This document shows positions 58,777 through 64,000 of a stretch of DNA of 64,000 nt, piece by piece. The notes beneath the pieces are model-generated. The model was not told where the DNA came from. It worked only from the letters and a program-made list of their open reading frames with translations, and did no database searches. Each line of letters begins with the position of its first letter. Within the stretch, counting starts at the first letter, position 1. The stretch lies in contig DLGD01000001.1 of NCBI GenBank assembly GCA_002482505.1, positions 62,001 to 126,000 of the forward strand. Direction: 5' to 3'. This DNA is from Christensenella sp. UBA7703. Lineage in GTDB: Bacteria; Bacillota; Clostridia; Christensenellales; CAG-138. The position numbers and the translations under genes were made by a program.

Positions 58777-60186
58777 ATGATTTGTTTCGGAACCGGCGGT
58801 TGGCGCGCAGAGATCGGCAAAGACTTTTATATGGCGAACATCCAGCGTGTGGCGCAGGGGCTTGCCGCAACGCTGAAAGCCGACGGCAAGGCGGAGAAAC
58901 CTGTTGTGATCGGGTTTGACCGCCGCTTTCTCTCCGCAGAGGCGGCAACCTGGATGGCAGAAGTGCTCACGGCAAACGGGATCCCCGTTTGGTTTATGCA
59001 GCGCAGCGTGCCGACCCCGCTCGTGATGTACCTCGTCAAGCAGCACGGGCTTTCTCGCGGCGTTGAGATCACCGCTTCGCATAACCCGAGCAATTACAAC
59101 GGTATCAAGATCATCGTCGAGGAAGGGCGGGATGCGCCTTCCGACGTGACCGAGCGGCTGGAGCGCGAGATCAATGCGCTTGTGGATGTGCACTCGATCA
59201 GCATGCAAGAAGCCGAGGGAAAGGGGCTTGTCACCTACCTCAAGCATCCATTCAACGAGTTTATCGATTCGATTCTCAGCGTGATCGACACCGCCGCGAT
59301 CCGTGAACGCGGGCCGAGAATCCTCTTCGACTCTATGCACGGCTCGTCCACCTATCCGCTGACCGTGATCTTCAACACCGCGCGCTGCACGGTGGATCAA
59401 ATCCACGGGGACAAGGACGCCTATTTTGGCGGTATGATGCCCGCGCCAACCGAGGACACGATGGGCGAACTGAGAAACCGTGTAGTAGCCGGCAACTATG
59501 ACCTCGGAATCGCGGTGGATGGCGACGGGGACCGCCTCGGCATCATCGACGGCAAGGGCAAATACATCAGCGCAAACGAGATACTGGTGCTGCTGTATAC
59601 CTACCTGCATGAATACAAGGGTTGGAAAGGCCCTGTGGTACGCAACATGTCTACCACGCATCTTTTGGATCGCGTAGCGGAATCGTTCGGCGAAACCTGC
59701 TATGAAGTGCCGGTCGGCTTCAAGCACATCTCCTCCAAGATCGACGAGGTTGACGCGGTGCTTGGCGGAGAGTCCTCCGGCGGGTTGACCGTGCGCGGGC
59801 ATATTCACGGCAAGGATTCGGTCTATTCCTCTGCGCTGTTTGTGGAGATGATCTGCAAAACCGGCAAGCATCCCAGCGAGATGATGGAGGAGATTTCACA
59901 ACAGTATGGCACCTACATCATGAAAGAAAGCAATATGCCTTTTTCCGCGCCGCAGCGGGAGGCGCTGGAACATACGATCTTTGTTGACTGTGCGTTGCCG
60001 AAGTTTGCTGTTGAACCGGTTCGCGTGAGCTATCTCGACGGATGCAAGGTGTATTTTGCGGATGATTCATTCGTCGTGTGCCGTTTCTCCGGCACGGAGC
60101 CGCTGCTTCGCATCTTTGCCGAGGGGCACACGCAAGAGCAGGCGCTCTCCTATATCGCCGCGTGGAAAACGCTGCTTGGGCTGTAA
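58777..60186 (+). CDS. Phosphoglucomutase/phosphomannomutase (alpha-phosphohexomutase)
   Basis: A 469-residue enzyme with all four domains of the family. The phosphoserine loop is ITASHNPSNYNG (Ser101), the metal site AVDGDGDRLG (Asp248, 250, 252), the sugar loop 'LGGESSGGLTVRGHIHGKD', and the C-terminal phosphate site CRFSGTEPLLRIFAE. It interconverts alpha-hexose-1-phosphate and hexose-6-phosphate. Located right after the GH94 cassette, it would feed alpha-glucose-1-phosphate (or an amino-sugar equivalent) into glycolysis. A terminator lies both before and after it. Confidence 0.93.
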   Translation: MICFGTGGWRAEIGKDFYMANIQRVAQGLAATLKADGKAEKPVVIGFDRRFLSAEAATWMAEVLTANGIPVWFMQRSVPTPLVMYLVKQHGLSRGVEITASHNPSNYNGIKIIVEEGRDAPSDVTERLEREINALVDVHSISMQEAEGKGLVTYLKHPFNEFIDSILSVIDTAAIRERGPRILFDSMHGSSTYPLTVIFNTARCTVDQIHGDKDAYFGGMMPAPTEDTMGELRNRVVAGNYDLGIAVDGDGDRLGIIDGKGKYISANEILVLLYTYLHEYKGWKGPVVRNMSTTHLLDRVAESFGETCYEVPVGFKHISSKIDEVDAVLGGESSGGLTVRGHIHGKDSVYSSALFVEMICKTGKHPSEMMEEISQQYGTYIMKESNMPFSAPQREALEHTIFVDCALPKFAVEPVRVSYLDGCKVYFADDSFVVCRFSGTEPLLRIFAEGHTQEQALSYIAAWKTLLGL

Positions 60187-60208
60187 AAAAACCGATCGAA
60201 TCACGATT

Positions 60209-60239
60209 TCCCGCGGCAAACCCCGCGGGACTTTTTTTT
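60209..60239 (+). terminator. Terminator after the phosphohexomutase gene
   Basis: TCCCGCGG (60209-60216) pairs with CCGCGGGA (ending 60230), followed by C and eight T residues. A textbook rho-independent terminator. Confidence 0.92.
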
Positions 60240-60335
60240 CTCACACAAGTGTGTGTATAATATACGGATACAACATGTTTGATCTTGATTTGATAATTCC
60301 ATAGAGTTGCATGGTTCCCTGAAAGGAGGATTTTG

Positions 60336-61025
60336 ATGTTTCATCTCTCCATCGATTGGATGCAGTCGCTTTCTATGCTGGCGCGTGTGGCGCTTGCCGC
60401 CGTGCTTGCGGGTGTCATCGGCTATGAACGCGAGCATGTCCAGCGAAACGCGGGCATGCGCACGCATATCCTCGTCGCCATCGGCGCGGCGCTGGTGATG
60501 TGCAGCGGAGAGTTTCTGATGTCGCAATTTCCCAATTCGGATATCGACCCCGCCCGCATTGGCGCGCAGGTGGTCAGCGGCATCGGCTTCCTTTGCGCGG
60601 GCACCATTATCAAGGAAGGCATCTCCGTGCGCGGGCTCACCACGGCGAGCAGCCTCTGGTGCGTGTCCTGCGTCGGGCTCGCCGCCGGCTGCGGAAACTA
60701 TGTGCTCGCGATTGCGACCACGGGACTCATCCTCGTTGTCCTGCGCGTGCTGCGCACCATGGCGCATAGCCGCAGGAAGAAGGCAAACCGCCTCGTGCTC
60801 CAGATTGTGCTCTCGATGGAAGGGCAGAGCATCGTGCAGCTGCAGGAGGACTTGGAGCGGATGGGTTGTGTGATCGATGAATTCAGCTTCGCAATCGACA
60901 CCAAGAACCTCAAACGGCATGTCTACGCGCACCTGACCTTGCCGGATCGGGACAATCTGGCTCCCTTGATGGAAGGACTCTCCAGAATTGAAGGTGTCGC
61001 TTCGGTCGAGTCGGTATATGAGTAA
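60336..61025 (+). CDS. MgtC/SapB family membrane protein
   Basis: A 229-residue protein. Four to five N-terminal helices carry the MgtC signature 'ARVALAAVLAGVIGYEREHV' and RTHILVAIGAALVM, with 'GSGIGFLCAGTII'-like VVSGIGFLCAGTIIKEG. A C-terminal soluble ACT-like domain (about 150-229) follows. ATG 60336 (after AAAGGAGG) is preferred over the TTG three bases earlier. Members are linked to growth in low magnesium or to ATP-synthase control; the role here is unknown. Confidence 0.92.
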   Translation: MFHLSIDWMQSLSMLARVALAAVLAGVIGYEREHVQRNAGMRTHILVAIGAALVMCSGEFLMSQFPNSDIDPARIGAQVVSGIGFLCAGTIIKEGISVRGLTTASSLWCVSCVGLAAGCGNYVLAIATTGLILVVLRVLRTMAHSRRKKANRLVLQIVLSMEGQSIVQLQEDLERMGCVIDEFSFAIDTKNLKRHVYAHLTLPDRDNLAPLMEGLSRIEGVASVESVYE

Positions 61026-61029
61026 ATGC

Positions 61030-61078
61030 GGGGTGCTCCGCAGGCCAAAGGGGTAAACCCCTTTGTAATCCCCTTTAC
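61030..61078. repeat. Intergenic hairpin pair related to that at 42806
   Basis: GCGGGGTGCTCCGC is followed by AAAGGGGTAAACCCCTTT and then GTAATCCCC. The second stem with its CCC tail matches the 42806-42830 element in layout, with compensating stem changes. It probably belongs to a dispersed intergenic repeat family. Confidence 0.45.
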
Positions 61079-61090
61079 ATTAGAAAATAA

Positions 61091-61122
61091 AACTCCCTCA
61101 AGCGTTTTCGCAAGAGGGAGTT
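61091..61122 (-). terminator. Terminator of the thioredoxin gene
   Basis: AACTCCCTC (61091) pairs with GAGGGAGTT (61114-61122), with an inner GCG/CGC pairing. On the minus strand it continues into TTTTATTTTC. Confidence 0.85.
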
Positions 61123-61140
61123 GTACGTTTTGGGAAGCGA

Positions 61141-61452
61141 TCAGCCTTCCAGCATTTGGAGGATGAACGACTTGTTGCGCGCGCCGACGGCTTTGTCCGC
61201 CACGTCGCCGTTTTCAAACACGATCAGTGTGGGGATGCTCATCACGCCATACTGGGCAGCCAACTGCGGCTGCTCGTCGATGTTGATCTTTGCAACCTTG
61301 ATTGCGCTGTTTTCCTCCGCGATTTCGTCCACAATCGGGGAAACCATCCGGCAGGGCCCGCACCACGGCGCCCAGAAATCGACCAAAACCTTTTTGTCGC
61401 TGTCCAGAACTTCTTCTTTGAAATTTGCGTTGGTGATATTGACAACAGCCAT
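61141..61452 (-). CDS. trxA: Thioredoxin
   Basis: A 103-residue thioredoxin with the active site FWAPWCGPCRM (Cys31, Cys34), 'KVAKINIDEQPQLAAQYGV' and the cis-proline loop MSIPTLIVFENG. ATG 61452 follows AAGGAG by eight bases; an in-frame ATG three codons upstream lacks its own site. It reduces protein disulfides. It is divergent from the pseudouridine synthase gene. Confidence 0.95.
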   Translation of the reverse strand: MAVVNITNANFKEEVLDSDKKVLVDFWAPWCGPCRMVSPIVDEIAEENSAIKVAKINIDEQPQLAAQYGVMSIPTLIVFENGDVADKAVGARNKSFILQMLEG

Positions 61453-61660
61453 ATTGACCACTCCTTCATCCTATTGCATTCTATTGCGTTGAATGATACG
61501 TTCTCTCGTATCCCTGATCTTAGTATAACGGATGCGATTGAATATTGGAAAGCGGTAATTCGCATTTGACGCAAAAAAGCAACAATTCACAGAGTACGGC
61601 GCGTTGCGTTTTGCGTTCTCTTGCGGTAAAGTGAAGCAAACAAGCCGGAATGAGGAGGGG

Positions 61661-62575
61661 ATGCCTTTGCGTACGCTGACGTATACCGCTGGAGAAGCAG
61701 ATGAAGGGCGCACGGTGCTGAGTCTCCTGAGACGGGAACTCTTGTGCTCGGATTCGCATATCTCCCGACTAAAGAAGCGCGAAGCGGGCATACTCCTCAA
61801 CCACGTGCGCTGTTATGTCACCGCGCGGGTGAAGGCGGGCGATGTGCTCTCAATCGAGATTGGCGATTTGCCGGATGGGCACATCGTGCCGATGGCGTTT
61901 CCGCTCACGGTCGTATATGAGGACGACGACCTGTTGATCCTCGACAAACCCGCCGGCATCTCCGTCCACCAGAGCACGCGCGACCCGGAGGAGATCACGC
62001 TCGAAAATGCGGTTTGCCATTATCTGGGCGGCAACATCAGCCCGCATCCGGTGAGCAGGCTGGATCGCGGGACATCGGGCTTGATCGCGTTTGCCAAGAG
62101 TGGATACATCCACGAGCGGCTGCGGCGGCAGATGCACACAAGCGATTATGCGCGCACCTATCTTGGCATCGCCTGCGGGCACGTTGCGCCGACAAGCGGC
62201 GTGATTGATCTGCCGATCGGTATGGCGGAAGGCTCAACCTTTCAGCGGGCGATTCAGCCGGATGGGCAGAGCGCGCGCACGGAATATGAAACGCTGGCGG
62301 TGAACGAACGATTCACACTGCTTAAGCTGACTCCGCGCACAGGACGCACGCATCAACTTCGCCTGCATATGGCGGCAATCGGCTATCCACTCGCGGGGGA
62401 CTGGCTCTATGGCGCGGAGGATCGTGCACTGATCGCGCGACCCGCGCTGCATTCCTATGAACTAACGCTGATGCACCCGATTTCGGGGGAACGCATTCAC
62501 CTGACAGCGGAGCTGCCGGAGGATATGCGACGGCTGATCGATGATCCAACAAAGCAAAACAAGGGAGTTTTATGA
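61661..62575 (+). CDS. RluA-family pseudouridine synthase
   Basis: A 304-residue enzyme. An N-terminal S4-like RNA-binding segment (about 15-65; SHISRLKKREAGILLN) precedes the catalytic domain: 'YEDDDLLILDKPAGISVHQS', catalytic Asp135 in VSRLDRGTSGLIAFAKS, and 'LTPRTGRTHQLRLHMAAIGYPL' (motif III). It converts uridine to pseudouridine in rRNA or tRNA; the target cannot be read. GAGGAG lies very close to ATG 61661, so the TTG at 61667 is an alternative. Its stop overlaps the DUF4180 start. Confidence 0.92.
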   Translation: MPLRTLTYTAGEADEGRTVLSLLRRELLCSDSHISRLKKREAGILLNHVRCYVTARVKAGDVLSIEIGDLPDGHIVPMAFPLTVVYEDDDLLILDKPAGISVHQSTRDPEEITLENAVCHYLGGNISPHPVSRLDRGTSGLIAFAKSGYIHERLRRQMHTSDYARTYLGIACGHVAPTSGVIDLPIGMAEGSTFQRAIQPDGQSARTEYETLAVNERFTLLKLTPRTGRTHQLRLHMAAIGYPLAGDWLYGAEDRALIARPALHSYELTLMHPISGERIHLTAELPEDMRRLIDDPTKQNKGVL

Positions 62576-62937
62576 ATATCATAACGATAGAACGAAATGG
62601 CGTTCACATCGCAAAACTGGAGAGCGAAGAAACGCTGATCTACGATGTGCAGTCCGCGCTGGACTGCATGGCGACGGTGCGCTATGAAACAGACGTTGAC
62701 CGCGCGATTTTACCCAAAGCGGTGCTGGATGAGCGGTTTTTTATCCTGAGCAGCGGGCTTGCAGGCGATATTTTGCAGAAGTTTGTCAACTATCAGTTCA
62801 AAGTTGCAATCGTGGGGGACTATTCCGGCTACACCAGCAAGCCACTGCGGGATTTCATCTACGAGAGCAATAACGGTAGTCATGTCTTCTTTGTTGGAAC
62901 CGAGGCGGAGGCTTTGGAAAAACTCTCTCGCGATTGA
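62572..62937 (+). CDS. DUF4180 family protein
   Basis: A 121-residue protein with the DUF4180 pattern: ETLIYDVQSALDCMATVRYE, 'LPKAVLDERFFILSSGLAGD', ILQKFVNYQFKVAIVGDYSG and 'FIYESNNGSHVFFVGTEAEA'. Function is unknown. ATG 62572 overlaps the previous TGA (ATGA), so it is translationally coupled to the pseudouridine synthase. It ends at a strong terminator. Confidence 0.92.
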   Translation: MNIITIERNGVHIAKLESEETLIYDVQSALDCMATVRYETDVDRAILPKAVLDERFFILSSGLAGDILQKFVNYQFKVAIVGDYSGYTSKPLRDFIYESNNGSHVFFVGTEAEALEKLSRD

Positions 62938-62941
62938 GTGC

Positions 62942-62972
62942 AAAAAACTGCGCCATATGGCGCAGTTTTTTT
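62942..62972. terminator. Bidirectional terminator
   Basis: AAAAAACTGCGCCAT and its exact complement form a perfect palindromic hairpin with A and T runs on the two sides. It serves the plus-strand DUF4180 operon and the minus-strand gene ending at 63011. Confidence 0.93.
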
Positions 62973-63010
62973 AGCAGCAGATGAGATTTTCAGGCGATCC
63001 GTTTCTTGCG

Positions 63011-63646
63011 TTAGATAATACCGAGCGGAATGAGCACCGCAAGCAGCACGATATTGACGCTCGCCAAAGAGATAATCCACTTTTTTTGCGTCTTGGGTTC
63101 TTTATCATAGATCAGATAGCTCGCAAGGAAGAACGGGATATAGGTCGTGATAAACACCGGGATCGCGCCCCACCACTTGTAGACCCAGATGAACGCGGGT
63201 GTGGAGGCGAGGAAGATTTCCACGAGCGAGAAGAGCAACGCGCTGCCGACGGCAAAAACGATGCGGTTGTTGATGCCGAGGATCTTCATATCCTTGTCTG
63301 CGGGCAAGAGTTTGGAGGTAAATCCCGCGACGGCAAACATCATCGAAAGCTCCCAGCTCACACCGATGAGCAGGATGTAGCTCGTGCTCTCCGGCGAAAC
63401 CGTCCAGAGCGCGTAGCCGGTGAAATAGCAGATGACAGCATTTGCGATTTCATAGAGCCAATGCACACTATAGAGCATCAGCGCGGCTGCAATCGCCTTA
63501 TAGTTCTTCTTGTGGATTTCGTCCACATAGATCATCACCACAAACGCGAAGATGGCGATGAACGACCAGTTGAAGTTCGCGGTGCTGCGTACGGCTGCCT
63601 TGGCAAGATCCGCCAACGGCTTGAGCACATCGTCCCCAAAGAGCAT
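63011..63646 (-). CDS. Multi-pass membrane protein of unknown function
   Basis: A 211-residue protein with about six membrane helices and few charged loops (e.g. NKWSIK-like DEIHKKNYK near 45 and KEPKTQKK near 183). No family is firmly recognised. The regular spacing of helices resembles small integral membrane proteins of clostridia annotated only as hypothetical. ATG 63646 follows GGGAGG by nine bases. It lies downstream of, and in the same direction as, the AraC-type gene at the edge. Confidence 0.7.
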   Translation of the reverse strand: MLFGDDVLKPLADLAKAAVRSTANFNWSFIAIFAFVVMIYVDEIHKKNYKAIAAALMLYSVHWLYEIANAVICYFTGYALWTVSPESTSYILLIGVSWELSMMFAVAGFTSKLLPADKDMKILGINNRIVFAVGSALLFSLVEIFLASTPAFIWVYKWWGAIPVFITTYIPFFLASYLIYDKEPKTQKKWIISLASVNIVLLAVLIPLGII

Positions 63647-63807
63647 GGAACAATACCTCCCGAATGAAATATTTGATTCATGAAACAGAGAAAAAATAGA
63701 ACAAAGATAGGACTGCGTTCATTTTATCGCGATAGGCAACAACTGTCAATTTGTGTTCAAAATTGCTTTGAATTGTCTTTGAACGGGTGCGCTATTTTTG
63801 AAAAAGG

Positions 63808-64000
63808 TTACATCTGTGCGAGATATTCCCGCGGAGAAACGCCATATTCGTTGCGAAACGCCTTGTAGAAACCAGAATAGTCCGAAAAGCCGCAGTTCAG
63901 CGCAATTTGAATCATTGGCTGTCCTTCGCGCATCAGATTGCGCGCGCGGATCATCCGCTTTTGTAGCAGCATCTGATAGATTGAAGCGCCTGTCTCCTCG
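63808..64000 (-). CDS. AraC-type transcriptional regulator, C-terminal part (runs off the right edge)
   Basis: The last 64 codons of a minus-strand gene: '...LLQKRMIRARNLMREGQPMI', then QIALNCGFSDYSGFYKAFRN and EYGVSPREYLAQM. This is the second helix-turn-helix and C-terminal signature of the AraC family. The effector domain is outside the window. Its target could include the adjacent membrane-protein gene, but this cannot be tested here. Confidence 0.9.
   Translation of the reverse strand, partial: EETGASIYQMLLQKRMIRARNLMREGQPMIQIALNCGFSDYSGFYKAFRNEYGVSPREYLAQM

Noticed and set aside
1..64000. CRISPR arrays, tRNA/rRNA genes, IS elements
   Set aside because: No regularly spaced repeats, no tRNA or rRNA sequence and no transposase were recognised on either strand.

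Overview
The window looks like a chromosomal piece of a fermentative, carbohydrate-scavenging Bacillota (class Clostridia). The evidence is: strong AGGAGG-type ribosome binding sites, lipoprotein sugar-binding proteins with Ala/Thr/Pro/Glu-rich linkers, YesM/YesN-type signalling, KdpFABCDE, rubredoxin/ferredoxin electron carriers, and typical clostridial families (DUF4180, DUF1003, DUF6440, DUF6034, TIGR04076, PpnP). Order or family cannot be fixed from the sequence alone. Both window ends cut AraC-type regulator genes. No rRNA, tRNA, CRISPR or complete mobile element was seen.

Layout: (1) 1-7300: a divergent AraC-type regulator, then a sugar ABC importer (binding protein, MalF-like permease with a large extracytoplasmic insert, MalG-like permease) and a GH65 phosphorylase fused to beta-phosphoglucomutase. 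The fused gene has run into a decayed flavin-reductase gene. (2) 7560-15490 (minus): kdpFABCDE, including a 29-codon kdpF, with regularly phased repeats in its promoter. (3) 16330-21420: a large PAS/GGDEF/HD-GYP sensor, then a rubredoxin-domain/ferredoxin pair. (4) 21510-27160: a two-component system between two paralogous phosphodiester glycosidase genes, a small membrane protein and DedA. (5) 27460-37340: a GH5-like lipoprotein, then a minus-strand operon of binding protein, two permeases and two GH30 enzymes, with a LacI regulator. (6) 37580-43730: a two-component system with a 52-residue membrane protein and a DUF6034 lipoprotein, then small housekeeping genes. (7) 43815-46000: an AT-rich gene for an RloC/PrrC-like ATPase. 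(8) 46070-49820: miscellaneous genes including CorA and a GGDEF protein. (9) 50080-60190: a GH94 phosphorylase, YesM kinase, a third sugar importer, YesN regulator and an alpha-phosphohexomutase. (10) 60330-64000: MgtC, thioredoxin, an RluA-type pseudouridine synthase, DUF4180, a membrane protein and the end of an AraC regulator.

How it works together: three complete sugar-import cassettes are present, but none carries its own ABC ATPase, so a shared ATPase elsewhere is inferred. Two cassettes use phosphorolysis, and each carries the mutase matching its expected product: GH65 (inverting, beta-Glc-1-P) is fused to beta-PGM, and GH94 (alpha-Glc-1-P) is followed by an alpha-phosphohexomutase. 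The third hydrolyses its substrate in the cytoplasm with two GH30 enzymes. In all three, a GC-rich hairpin lies between the binding-protein gene and the first permease gene, which would favour the binding protein. Regulation is layered: AraC, LacI, YesM/YesN and three OmpR-type systems, several with visible direct-repeat or palindromic sites. The least described parts are the RloC-like island, the TCS/52-aa/DUF6034 module with matched 11-bp boxes, and the twin-glycosidase two-component locus.
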